Shown: positions 41,811 through 49,614 of the stretch, in pieces
Layout: every line of letters starts with the position of its first letter
Position numbering within the stretch: position 1 is the stretch's first letter
Assembly (NCBI GenBank): GCA_965204245.1
Contig: CBDBED010000013.1
Span: forward strand, 186,001-250,000
Length of the DNA stretch: 64,000 bases
Origin: JAAXIE01 sp965204245
GTDB taxonomy: Bacteria; Chloroflexota; Dehalococcoidia; Lucifugimonadales; JAAXIE01
Direction: 5' to 3'
The notes under the pieces: model-generated
What the model was told of the DNA's origin: nothing
The model's input: the letters and a program-made list of their open reading frames with translations, nothing else
Database searches by the model: none
Program-made: the position numbers and the translations under genes

Positions 41811-43221
41811 CTGCGTTTACCGCCAGCACTGAAGGATAGCCTTGACTGCGCGCAAAAGCGATCGCACCCATCAAGTCACGAGGAGATACCTCCAACACCA
41901 CGGGATGCCCTTCACTACGCAGTCCGGAGGCGAGTGCAAGGGCTCGCCCATATGCAGCATCGCCCGTGGGCCAGATGTAGGTCACCGCAGTTGGGGTAGA
42001 TTGGTCTTCCCTTGCGCCCGGGACCACATCCAAGACGGTCTCCAAGGAATACGCAAAGCCGAGGGCCGGGAGGTCGACTGGCGAGCCAAGTGCCCTCGCC
42101 AGACCGTCATACCTGCCACCGCCACCCAGCGATGGCCCCTCCTCGCCCGAGGTTATTTCGAAGATGATGCCGGTGTAGTAGGCCAGTTCCCTAGCGAGTC
42201 CGAAGTCTAGCCGTATGTTTCCTGATGCCGTGCTTGCATCGTCCAGCAGTTCCAGCGAACGGGCCAGCTTGTCTAGGTGTCCGGTGTCTGCCCCGTATTC
42301 TCTGAGCAGTGCTTGGGCCTCCGGTATGGCTTGGGCAGCAGGACCCTTTACTGCGGCTAGGGCTTTGGCTGCCTCCATGCCTCGCTTGAGGCGCACAGGG
42401 TCGTCCGCAGCCTGCGCCTTGCGCAGCATTCGGTCCACCACCTCGTCGGGCGTCCGCTGCCCAACGGCTCCCTCGTCGGCTCCGGTGAGTTCCAGCATGC
42501 CTTTCAGCAACTCGCGAGCGTCGGGGCCGTCCATCTCTCTGACCAAAGCGGGTAGTTGTCCCGGACCATCATCCGATGCCAGCAGGCCCACCTTATCGGC
42601 TTGCTGCCATGCTCGCTGTACATCACCCCCGCCGTCCAACAAGTCCTGTAGCACGCTCAACACGAAACCGGTTGCACGCTCCGAGAGCCCGCAGGCCTCA
42701 AGTAGTGCCCGGTGCACCGAGATATCGCCTAGCATCAGGCGTACATCATTCAAGCCTAACGCCGTCAAGGCTCCGCTGGCCAGCGCCAGACCCTCGGCAT
42801 CAGCCGCAGGGCCGCCCACCCCGAGCAATTCAGCCCCCACCTGGGTGAACTGTCGCAGCCCCTTCTGGTCCTCCTCATAGCGGAAAACGGGCCCGCAATA
42901 TTGCAGGCGTTTCGGCACCACCCAATCGTCCTCCTCCACCAAGTGTCGAATGGTGGAGCAGGTGAACTCTGGACGCATGCTGACGAGGTTTCCACCGGGA
43001 TCGTTCAGCGTGTACATGCGGGAGGCAAGCTGCCCGCCCGACTTGCGCAGGAACAGTTCGGTATACTCGAGGATCGGGGGGGCCAGTACTTCGTAGCCGT
43101 GGAGAAGGAAGTAATAGCGAAGCCGGTCTTCGGCCCATCTTGAACGCAGCCAACTGGCCTCCGCCATGTCCCGCATTCCCGGGAGCGTTCGCACTCGCTG
43201 GACAGCATTCACTGCGCCCAT
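41779..43221 (-). CDS. hisZ: HisZ/histidyl-tRNA synthetase-like protein
   Basis: A 480-residue class II synthetase-like protein heading the histidine operon. Seen: motif 1 region LPGMRDMAEASWLRSRWAE, VSMRPEFTCSTIRHL, motif 2 PVFRYEEDQKGLRQFTQVGAE, LDFGLARELAYYTGIIFEI near 345 and motif-3-like GGGGRYDGLARALG. The C-terminal about 75 residues resemble a shortened anticodon-binding domain. The operon context favours HisZ, the regulatory subunit of HisG, but HisZ usually partners short-form HisG, and the invariant Asp of the HisRS LDYYTG loop reads Ala here. Longer than usual HisZ (about 390) or HisRS (about 430). A moonlighting role is possible. Confidence 0.75.
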   Translation of the reverse strand: MGAVNAVQRVRTLPGMRDMAEASWLRSRWAEDRLRYYFLLHGYEVLAPPILEYTELFLRKSGGQLASRMYTLNDPGGNLVSMRPEFTCSTIRHLVEEDDWVVPKRLQYCGPVFRYEEDQKGLRQFTQVGAELLGVGGPAADAEGLALASGALTALGLNDVRLMLGDISVHRALLEACGLSERATGFVLSVLQDLLDGGGDVQRAWQQADKVGLLASDDGPGQLPALVREMDGPDARELLKGMLELTGADEGAVGQRTPDEVVDRMLRKAQAADDPVRLKRGMEAAKALAAVKGPAAQAIPEAQALLREYGADTGHLDKLARSLELLDDASTASGNIRLDFGLARELAYYTGIIFEITSGEEGPSLGGGGRYDGLARALGSPVDLPALGFAYSLETVLDVVPGAREDQSTPTAVTYIWPTGDAAYGRALALASGLRSEGHPVVLEVSPRDLMGAIAFARSQGYPSVLAVNADGTTTTHAAS

Positions 43222-43271
43222 TTTACAGCAGCGTCTCGCGTGGGTTCAACGAGATTGGCGACGCCGAATGG

Positions 43272-44033
43272 CTAAGGTCGCGCCATAAGGCCGCCATCGA
43301 TATACACCGGCTGTCCCGTGGTGTAATCGCAGGCATCGGAGCAAAAGTAAGCCAGCAACGGAGCGATGTCACGGGGATGCCCCCGCCTCCGCAGTGGTAT
43401 GTACCGCACCATTTGCTCCTGCTGCTGCTCCTCCGGCGAAGCGTCTGTGTCCGAAAACCAGCCCAAGCCAATGGCGTTTACCCGAACATTGCTCCGCCCC
43501 CACTCCAAGGCTAGGGCGCGCGTAAGCTGCAATACCGCCCCTTGGGAAAGCGATGTCGCAACCGAGTTGGGCATCGCCCTGTCGGCAAGCACCGACGTTA
43601 TGTTCACGATTCTGCCTGACTCCCGTGCCACCATACCCGCTCCCACCGCGCGACACAGGAACAGGACAGGCCTGATATCCCGTCCAAACATAGCGCCCAA
43701 CTCGCTGATCGGAGTATCGAGCAAGGGCCGGAAATACTCGGTCCTGAAGCTATTCACCAGAACGTCGATGCTCCCGCCCCCGTCCGTCAACCGCGACACC
43801 ACTTGATTGACACCGTCGGGGCTGCTGAAGTCGTCAACCATACCCGAAGCACCGGGGTCGTGCTGTTTCGCAGATTCCACGGCCGCAGTTGCAAGCTCCT
43901 GCGTCGGTGCTGCGACCGTTACATGCGCCCCGGCTTCTGCCAGCACTGCCGCTAGGTGTGGGAGGTAGCCTCCGGCGTTTCCTGCCAACAACGCAGTCTT
44001 GCCATCCAAGCGGAATTCTTCCAGTACTGGCAA
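43272..44033 (-). CDS. degenerate short-chain dehydrogenase/reductase, probably non-catalytic partner
   Basis: A 253-residue Rossmann protein of SDR shape, but with the family motifs altered: the cofactor loop TGxxxGxG reads AGNAGGYL, NNAG reads NSFR, and the active-site YxxxK reads TSLSQ after an intact Ser (NITSVLA). The structural parts (RALALEWGRSNVRVNAIGLG, QPVYIDGGLM) are intact. It is probably the silent partner of the intact SDR encoded immediately upstream. TTG 44033 lies one base after that gene's stop with GGAGGAG before it; a longer frame to 44099 would run inside the neighbour and is rejected. Confidence 0.8.
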   Translation of the reverse strand: MPVLEEFRLDGKTALLAGNAGGYLPHLAAVLAEAGAHVTVAAPTQELATAAVESAKQHDPGASGMVDDFSSPDGVNQVVSRLTDGGGSIDVLVNSFRTEYFRPLLDTPISELGAMFGRDIRPVLFLCRAVGAGMVARESGRIVNITSVLADRAMPNSVATSLSQGAVLQLTRALALEWGRSNVRVNAIGLGWFSDTDASPEEQQQEQMVRYIPLRRRGHPRDIAPLLAYFCSDACDYTTGQPVYIDGGLMARP

Positions 44034-44034
44034 C

Positions 44035-44841
44035 CTACTCCTCCATTGGCACGAACGGCTGATAGCCCGCCGGTGCCATCCCTGCTGCCAAGCCACCACC
44101 GTCCAGCGTGAACATTTCGCCCGTCATGTAGTCCGATGCCGACGATGAGAGGAACACCGCGATCGTCCCCATATCTTCCGGCTTGCCCAGCTTCCCGATG
44201 GGTATATTCTCCCCGAATCGCGGCAGGCTCTCCCGCATGTCGTCGGTCCCCACCGTGGGTATGAAGCCCGGGATAATCGTGTTCGCCGTCACGCCGTACC
44301 GTGCAAGATTAAACGACAGCACTCGCGTCAACTGCACCATCCCGCCCTTGCCGCAGCAGTACATCCAGATGTCGCGCCCGCCCCGCAACCCGAAACCCGA
44401 TGCCACATTGATGATCTTTCCACTGCCCCGGTCCACCATGTGTTTGGACACCGCTCGCGAGCAGTAAAAGGCACTGCTCAGATTGGTGTCGATCCCCACC
44501 CGCCAGTCGTCGTCCGATATCTCCCAGATGGGCTTCCGCACATTCTCCTGGGTCATGCCCGCGTTGTTAATCAGGACATCCACCTTGCCCAGTTCGTCGA
44601 TCGCAGTAGCTATCATGCTGTCCACTTGCGACGAGTCAGTAACATCCGTCGCCACTGCAATGGCCTTCCGTCCGAGTGCCCGCGCCTCCTCGGCGGACTC
44701 CTCGATCGGCCCGGCCCGGCGCGCCGCGATCACCAAGTCCGCTCCCGCGCGGGCCAGTGCCCGCACCATCGCCCGGCCCAATCCGGTCCCACCGCCGGTG
44801 ATGACAATGGCGCGGCCATCCAGTGACAGGGCTTCCAGCAT
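44035..44841 (-). CDS. short-chain dehydrogenase/reductase
   Basis: Classical SDR of 268 residues, NAD(P)-dependent oxidoreductase. Motifs are complete: AIVITGGGTGLGRAMVRAL near 12-30, INNAGMTQ near 89, VASGFGLRG with catalytic Ser near 143 and YCCGK near 158-162. C-terminal GEMFTLDGGGLAAGMAP is typical; the final 15 residues (APAGYQPFVPMEE) are an extra tail that could reach an oligomer partner. Encoded back to back with a degenerate SDR and near two hot-dog proteins, so a hydroxyacyl-CoA substrate is possible. Confidence 0.88.
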   Translation of the reverse strand: MLEALSLDGRAIVITGGGTGLGRAMVRALARAGADLVIAARRAGPIEESAEEARALGRKAIAVATDVTDSSQVDSMIATAIDELGKVDVLINNAGMTQENVRKPIWEISDDDWRVGIDTNLSSAFYCSRAVSKHMVDRGSGKIINVASGFGLRGGRDIWMYCCGKGGMVQLTRVLSFNLARYGVTANTIIPGFIPTVGTDDMRESLPRFGENIPIGKLGKPEDMGTIAVFLSSSASDYMTGEMFTLDGGGLAAGMAPAGYQPFVPMEE

Positions 44842-44843
44842 GC

Positions 44844-45680
44844 CTACCTCCCAGGCTGGGTGGGCTTGATCCAGACGTACGCCGGGGCTTCCAGTACCGT
44901 CACCTCGCCACCAGCCAGCGCTACGAGGCCGCCGTCCGGCGACCGCATCAGCAGATTGCCATCGTCATCCACATCCTCTGCGATGCCACGGTAGGTGCCC
45001 CTGGGGTCCCCCGGGGCCGCAACGTCTTGCACGACCACCTGCTTCCCAAGGGTATCCAGGAGACCGCGCCATTCCTCCAGAGGCGTCCCGCCAGCCATAA
45101 GGGAGCAGTACATCTCGTCCATCTCCTCCAGCAAGTGTCGCAGCAAGGTGGCTCGGGACACAGCGTCTCCACACTCTCTGTTCAGCGCCGTAGCCGTAGA
45201 GGCGATATACGGGTCAATCGCTGGGTCCAGCTCCACATTGATCCCGATCCCGACGATTGCGTGAGCCACCTCGCTGCCCGACAGCGAATTCTCCACCAGC
45301 ACCCCGCCCGCCTTGCGCCCTCTTATACGGAGGTCGTTGGGCCATTTCAGGGTCACTTTTAAGCCGGTCGCAGATGCGACAGCCCTAGCCGAGGCTACCC
45401 CTGCCAGAATGCTTAGCCAGCGAAGCGAGTCGAGAGACGGCCGCAGCAGGATGGACACCCACAAATTGCCCGCGGGTGATACCCACGTCCGCCCGAACCT
45501 GCCCCTCCCCGCTGTCTGCACTTCCGCAACCACGGCAGTGCCCTCAGCGGCTCCGGCATCGGCCAAGCGGGCCGTCTCATCCATGGTGGAATCAATCTCG
45601 GGGTGAAAGAACACGGGACGGCCAACGATACGGGTCTTCAACTCCTCCCGCAGCATGGCCGCCACGAAGTTGTCCGCCAT
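44844..45680 (-). CDS. birA: biotin-[acetyl-CoA-carboxylase] ligase
   Basis: Attaches biotin to biotin-dependent carboxylases; 278 residues. Seen: FHPEIDSTMDETARLA near 25-40, EVQTAGRGRFGRTWVSPAGNLWVS near 53-76 (biotinyl-AMP loop), VTLKWPNDLRIRGRKAGGVLVE near 108-129 and IVGIGINVEL, then the C-terminal SH3-like domain. There is no N-terminal DNA-binding domain, so it is a monofunctional ligase and not the biotin repressor. Three bases separate it from the SDR gene on the same strand. Confidence 0.94.
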   Translation of the reverse strand: MADNFVAAMLREELKTRIVGRPVFFHPEIDSTMDETARLADAGAAEGTAVVAEVQTAGRGRFGRTWVSPAGNLWVSILLRPSLDSLRWLSILAGVASARAVASATGLKVTLKWPNDLRIRGRKAGGVLVENSLSGSEVAHAIVGIGINVELDPAIDPYIASTATALNRECGDAVSRATLLRHLLEEMDEMYCSLMAGGTPLEEWRGLLDTLGKQVVVQDVAAPGDPRGTYRGIAEDVDDDGNLLMRSPDGGLVALAGGEVTVLEAPAYVWIKPTQPGR

Positions 45681-45684
45681 GACC

Positions 45685-46113
45685 TCAGCCCGCGCGGTTG
45701 GGCAGCGAGAGTATCACCTTCCCGCCCACTAACCGGTCGCCGTCCAAGTTGGTGAGGTGGATATCGCACTCCACCAGATTCTCACCGTTATCCTCATACT
45801 TGTCCGTCACCAAGGCAACAATCTTCACCGGCGCGTGCAGCACAGGCTGGCGGAACACCACGTCAATCTTCTTCAATATCTGGGGCGGCCCCCACTGCGT
45901 GAACAGTTGGGACATCAGGGCCACGCTCATCACTCCCGGCACTATCGGTCCCGGTTGACCCAGACCCCGTGCCACTTCGTCGTCAACGAACCGGTTGGGG
46001 CCGGGGTTGCCCCAGATTTCGCAGAAAGTGCGCACCGTATCCAGGGTTGGATGCCTCTCCAGAGGACCAAGCTCATCCCCTAAATCGACGTCTTCGTAGT
46101 AGAGCTCGGCCAT
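45685..46113 (-). CDS. MaoC-like hot-dog protein (HadB-type), active-site residues replaced
   Basis: A 142-residue single hot-dog fold protein of the MaoC/HadB dehydratase group, which hydrates or dehydrates enoyl- and 3-hydroxyacyl thioesters. The active-site stretch, normally D-x-NP-x-H and later I-x-HG, reads GNPGPNRFVDDEVARG and PIVPGVM, so the catalytic Asp and His are missing while the frame of the motif is kept. Directly downstream of the HadA-type partner gene (3-base gap). The pair is likely a heterodimer, as in mycobacterial HadAB, but catalysis by the standard mechanism is doubtful. Confidence 0.75.
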   Translation of the reverse strand: MAELYYEDVDLGDELGPLERHPTLDTVRTFCEIWGNPGPNRFVDDEVARGLGQPGPIVPGVMSVALMSQLFTQWGPPQILKKIDVVFRQPVLHAPVKIVALVTDKYEDNGENLVECDIHLTNLDGDRLVGGKVILSLPNRAG

Positions 46114-46116
46114 CGA

Positions 46117-46569
46117 CTACTCTCGCGCCGCGTAGGACTCTTCGACCGCGGCCACCGCTTGCCCGTTCTGGTTGGAAAACACCGTCTCCCACACTATGAA
46201 TACCATCGTGCCGGTGCGCCCCGTCTTTGCATACACATCCTTCAAGCGCGACGAGGCCGTGAGCGAGTCACCCGCTTGGATCGGGCCCAGCGTCTCCAGC
46301 ACCTGCCCGGCATGTACCCGTCCCCTGCCGAAGTTCAGCTTTATGTCAGGCAGCACCACGTCATGAACGAACAACGTGCACAGCGAATTGGGAGCCAGCA
46401 CCGCATCATACCCAGCCCCACGCGCTGCCTCCTCATCCAGATAGAGGGGATTGGTCTCGCCCAGAGTGCTGCAGAACCCATCAATCAGCTCTCTGGTGAC
46501 GTGGAAAGGCCCCGAGTGGTGCTCCTTGCCCAATAGCGAGTGGTCGAAGTCCAGTTCTGGGGTGGTCAT
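46117..46569 (-). CDS. FAS1-like dehydratase domain protein (HadA-type hot-dog)
   Basis: A 150-residue protein of the MaoC_dehydrat_N group: GPFHVTRELIDGFCSTLGETNPLYLDEEAARGAGYDAVLAPNSL across about 20-63, followed by the KLNFGRGRVHAGQVLE strand and KTGRTGTMVFIVWETVFSNQNGQ. These usually form the non-catalytic, substrate-binding half of a two-subunit acyl-thioester dehydratase with the HadB-type protein encoded next. Its ATG overlaps the stop of the PHP gene upstream (ATGA). Confidence 0.8.
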   Translation of the reverse strand: MTTPELDFDHSLLGKEHHSGPFHVTRELIDGFCSTLGETNPLYLDEEAARGAGYDAVLAPNSLCTLFVHDVVLPDIKLNFGRGRVHAGQVLETLGPIQAGDSLTASSRLKDVYAKTGRTGTMVFIVWETVFSNQNGQAVAAVEESYAARE

Positions 46570-47225
46570 GCAATGCTCCCTGCCAACGTGTCCTCTAGCC
46601 TGACAGGCGAAAACGTCCCTGCCATTATCGCTTCGACCAGCTCCCGCTCATTGGCGATCCTGCTGGGAAAGGAAGTAAGGCAGGTGCCGATGTTGCTGAC
46701 CAAGTGCGCGTCGCTGCCGCCGATACCCATCAGTCCGTCCGCGAAGGCCAGATCCTGCGCCCGCTCATTCTCCCCCCGCCGGCTGCCACCGTTGTGGGTC
46801 TCCACAATGCTCAGACCGTTGAAAGTCCGCCCCTGCTCAATGAACTCGCACAAGCCAATGCCTGCCCTGCCCGGATGCGCAGGAATCGTAATGGCACCCG
46901 AGTCAGAAGCTGCCTCCATTAGTTCCAAGGGGTCCATGCGCACGTTGGCGAAGTCAATCGCTTCCTGCAGCCTCTGATTGACGCCATAAACCAGGAAGTG
47001 GCCACAAGCGGTGTCTAGCTCCGATCCCTTCATCACCAGCACGCCATACTGGTCGCCCAGCGTGGAATAGTCGAGGTCGTTGTCGAACTTGCGGTGCTCT
47101 GTGAGGACGATGGCGTCGACGGTGTGGCCGCGCTTGCGAAGAACTTGAATCCACTTCAGGTAACCCTCAACCGTCGCCCTCGAATCATCCGAGGAAACGG
47201 AGTGGCAATGCATGTCAACGAACAT
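46566..47225 (-). CDS. PHP-domain metal-dependent phosphoesterase/hydrolase
   Basis: A 219-residue PHP (polymerase-histidinol phosphatase-like) protein. Metal ligands are in order: DMHCHS at 4-9, VLTEHRKFD near 40, GSELDTACGHFLVYG near 66, IPAHPGRAG near 109 and GIGGSDAHL near 170. Such enzymes hydrolyse phosphoesters of nucleotides or sugars. I start at ATG 47225, after GGGAAGGGGG: a near-consensus promoter occupies 47260-47288, so the longer frame to 47288 would not be transcribed. First gene of the minus transcript running toward the hot-dog, birA and SDR genes. Confidence 0.83.
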   Translation of the reverse strand: MFVDMHCHSVSSDDSRATVEGYLKWIQVLRKRGHTVDAIVLTEHRKFDNDLDYSTLGDQYGVLVMKGSELDTACGHFLVYGVNQRLQEAIDFANVRMDPLELMEAASDSGAITIPAHPGRAGIGLCEFIEQGRTFNGLSIVETHNGGSRRGENERAQDLAFADGLMGIGGSDAHLVSNIGTCLTSFPSRIANERELVEAIMAGTFSPVRLEDTLAGSIA

Positions 47226-47259
47226 CCGGCCGGTTGGCCCCCTTCCCACCAAACATCTA

Positions 47260-47288
47260 ATCATAGACTTGTGCGACAGAGACGGCAA
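47260..47288 (-). promoter_or_regulatory. promoter of the PHP-hot-dog-birA-SDR transcript
   Basis: Minus strand: TTGCCG (47288-47283), 17-base spacer, TATGAT (47265-47260). It points away from the plus promoter at 47301-47329, with only 12 bases between the two -35 boxes. Confidence 0.65.
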
Positions 47289-47300
47289 CCCGCAAGCAGC

Positions 47301-47329
47301 TTAAGGGACGCGCGAGCCCGTGCTAGAAT
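47301..47329 (+). promoter_or_regulatory. promoter of the PEP-mutase-like gene
   Basis: TTAAGG at 47301-47306, 17-base spacer, TAGAAT at 47324-47329 with TGC just before it (extended -10). The ATG lies 27 bases after the -10 with AAGGAGGAGGG in between. Confidence 0.7.
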
Positions 47330-47355
47330 GGCCCCGTCTCAAGGAGGAGGGCAGC

Positions 47356-48225
47356 ATGACCATTGCCGGGCAGCGGAAGCGCTATCGAGAAATCTTGGAC
47401 GGAAATGAATGCGTCCACCCCGCATCGGTATTCGACCCCATATCAGGTCGCATCGCCCAGGACCTCGGCTTCCGCGCAGGCATGTTCGCTGGCTCCATCG
47501 CCTCTGCCACTGTCTTGGGCGCCCCCGACTATGTAGTCCTCACCCTTAGCGAGTTCGCCGGCCAGATACGTCGCATCATGCGTGCCGCCGACATCCCCCT
47601 CATGGTCGACGCCGACCACGGCTACGGCAACGCTCTGAACGTCATGCGCACCGTGGAGGAACTTGAACACGCTGGCGTGTCCGGCATGACCATAGAAGAC
47701 ACCCAGCTACCTCCACCGTATGGACAGGCAGGTGAGACTCTCATATCCCAGGACGAAATGCTTGGTAAGCTGAAAGGTGCCCTTGCTGCCCGGCAAGACT
47801 CCACCATGGCCATTTTCGGACGCACCAGTGGCATACGCATCGTCGGCCTTGAAGAAACGGCGCAACGTGTCAAAGCCTACGCTGACACAGGAGTAGACGG
47901 CATCTTCCTAGCGGGACTCCGCTCCACCGAGGAGCTCCAGGCCATACGCCAAGTCACTTCCCTTCCCCTCCTCTTGGGTGGCAGTCCACCCTCGCTAGGC
48001 ACCACCTCCGACTTGGCCGCCAACGGTGTGAGGATCGCCCTCCAAGGCCACATGCCCTTCCAAGCAGCGGTTAGGGCAGTCTACGAGACCCTGAAACACC
48101 TGAAAGAAGGCGGCTCCCCCAGCGACTTGGGCGACAAGACCGCCCCACCCGACATGATGGCCCAGTTCACTCGCCAACCCGACTACGACTCATGGCGACG
48201 TGACTACTTGGGCAATGGGAGCTAA
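47356..48225 (+). CDS. isocitrate lyase/PEP mutase family protein (oxaloacetate decarboxylase-like)
   Basis: A 289-residue TIM-barrel enzyme. The opening RKRYREILDGNECVHPASVFDPISGRIAQDLGF, the MVDADHGYGNALNVMRTVEELEHAGV stretch and MTIEDTQLPPPYG resemble the PA4872-type oxaloacetate decarboxylases in the PEP mutase superfamily. The Mg-binding DADHGYG is present; the CysGly-type loop of isocitrate lyases is not. The ATG at 47356 follows AAGGAGGAGGG, so the longer frame from 47320 (inside the promoter) is rejected. Convergent with EVE; stops overlap by 4 bases. Confidence 0.83.
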   Translation: MTIAGQRKRYREILDGNECVHPASVFDPISGRIAQDLGFRAGMFAGSIASATVLGAPDYVVLTLSEFAGQIRRIMRAADIPLMVDADHGYGNALNVMRTVEELEHAGVSGMTIEDTQLPPPYGQAGETLISQDEMLGKLKGALAARQDSTMAIFGRTSGIRIVGLEETAQRVKAYADTGVDGIFLAGLRSTEELQAIRQVTSLPLLLGGSPPSLGTTSDLAANGVRIALQGHMPFQAAVRAVYETLKHLKEGGSPSDLGDKTAPPDMMAQFTRQPDYDSWRRDYLGNGS

Positions 48226-48692
48226 CCCAGCGGTTCTGGACCACCCATATCCCGGATAATCTGCCACTCCTCTTCCGACACAGGCTGCACCGACAACCGC
48301 GCCCCCCTGCGCACCAGCATCATGCCTGCCAGCGCAGGCGTTTCCTTGATAGTCGCCAGCGTCACCGGCTCTGAAAAGCGCTCTCGCGCGCTTATGTCCA
48401 CCATGTACCAGATCGGGTTCTCGGCAGTGTGCTTGGGGTCCGGATGCAGCGAGGTTGGGTCCGCAGCAGTAGCATCAGGGTATCCATCACGCACCACCAC
48501 GGCGGTTCCAATCACCGCCATCGGCTTCGCGCTGCTGTGGTAGAACAGTATCCCGTCCCCTTCCTTGATTTCATCCCGCAGCAGATTACGCGCTTGGAAG
48601 TTCCGCACACCATCCCACTCGGCTACTCCATCGCTCACCAAGTCGTCAAAGGAGTATGCCGTGGGCTCCGATTTGAACAACCAGTACCGCAT
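48222..48692 (-). CDS. EVE domain protein
   Basis: A 156-residue EVE protein, a PUA-like fold thought to bind modified bases in DNA or RNA. Seen: MRYWLFKSEPTAYSFDDLV at the start, WDGVRNFQARNLLRDEIKEGDGILFYHS near 26-53, GTAVVVRDGYPD and the C-terminal LVRRGARLSVQPVSEEEWQII. This is the usual single-domain length. A 20-base imperfect tandem repeat lies 9 bases upstream of its ATG and could carry regulatory sites. Confidence 0.93.
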   Translation of the reverse strand: MRYWLFKSEPTAYSFDDLVSDGVAEWDGVRNFQARNLLRDEIKEGDGILFYHSSAKPMAVIGTAVVVRDGYPDATAADPTSLHPDPKHTAENPIWYMVDISARERFSEPVTLATIKETPALAGMMLVRRGARLSVQPVSEEEWQIIRDMGGPEPLG

Positions 48693-48700
48693 TCCGTCCT

Positions 48701-48740
48701 CGTTAATGATCTGGAGTCAGCGCTAATGATCTGAATTCAG
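48701..48740. repeat. 20-bp imperfect tandem repeat upstream of the EVE gene
   Basis: Two units, CGTTAATGATCTGGAGTCAG (48701-48720) and CGCTAATGATCTGAATTCAG (48721-48740), match at 17 of 20 positions. They fill the 55-base gap between the EVE and alpha/beta hydrolase genes. Confidence 0.8.
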
Positions 48741-48747
48741 ACCGGAG

Positions 48748-49614
48748 TTAGTTCCCCGGCACAGGCTCCGCGACTTCCACTCTGCTCAGAAACTCCTTGA
48801 ATATGGGCGCCGCCCGCTCCGCCCTCACTCGTGCCAACTCTTCCGGGGGTCCCTCCCACAACCGGGCCCACTCCTCCACGGAGATGGGCGGATCATGAAA
48901 CTCCGACTGGGGCAAAATTCGGTGCAAGTTCTGGGCCGCCGTCAGCGTGTGTACCTCGTCGTTCCCTGCCACGATGCACGTCGGCACACGTATCGCAGCC
49001 AACTCCTCTTCCGTGGCCCCAATCACCGGCAAATGCGCCCCTTCCGTGAAGAAGGTGCTCCAGCGGCTCATCACCGAGACGAACTCGCCAGTATCCATGC
49101 TCAGTAGCTTCTGCCTGTTGCCCGGGTTCTCCGCAATCCGCTCCGCAAAGAACTCCGTCGACGCCACTGCCTCCATGCCTCCGGCCTCGGCCGCCTCGAT
49201 GAACTGCCCGTAATACTGGTAAGCCAGTCGTTCCGCGGCAGTAGCCCCGCCGGTCACCCAACCCAATAGCAACCCCTTCACCAACTCCGGGTACCGGATC
49301 GCTGTGAGAATGGAGAGACGGCAGCCCGAAGACCATCCACTAAGGTAGGCAGGGCCGATGTTCAGTTGGCGGATCATCTCCGCCATGTCGTCGGCCCATA
49401 TCTCCTGGTCCGAACCTTCTCCAGCTATAACCAGGTCCGAGGCCCCGCAATTCCGCCGGTCATGTATGACCGTCCGGTAGCTGGAAGACATCGCGTCGGC
49501 AATTGTCCTCATCATGCTGCCCGGAGACCGTCCGCCCGGCGTGAAAACGATGGCTTGGCCCGACCCGGCCATCTCATACCAGATGTTGCAACCGTTAATC
49601 AGCGCCGTTGCCAT
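48748..49614 (-). CDS. alpha/beta-fold hydrolase
   Basis: A 288-residue alpha/beta hydrolase. Seen: MATALINGCNIWYEMAGSGQAIVFTPGG (strands before the oxyanion site), DRRNCGASD near 53, and the nucleophile elbow GWSSGCRLS near 92-97; the late FHD and NDEVHTLTAA segments are candidates for the acid and nearby His. No signal peptide. The reaction (ester, epoxide or C-C hydrolysis) is not predictable. It is read away from the array at 49764-49832, which lies 150 bases upstream of its start. Confidence 0.85.
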   Translation of the reverse strand: MATALINGCNIWYEMAGSGQAIVFTPGGRSPGSMMRTIADAMSSSYRTVIHDRRNCGASDLVIAGEGSDQEIWADDMAEMIRQLNIGPAYLSGWSSGCRLSILTAIRYPELVKGLLLGWVTGGATAAERLAYQYYGQFIEAAEAGGMEAVASTEFFAERIAENPGNRQKLLSMDTGEFVSVMSRWSTFFTEGAHLPVIGATEEELAAIRVPTCIVAGNDEVHTLTAAQNLHRILPQSEFHDPPISVEEWARLWEGPPEELARVRAERAAPIFKEFLSRVEVAEPVPGN

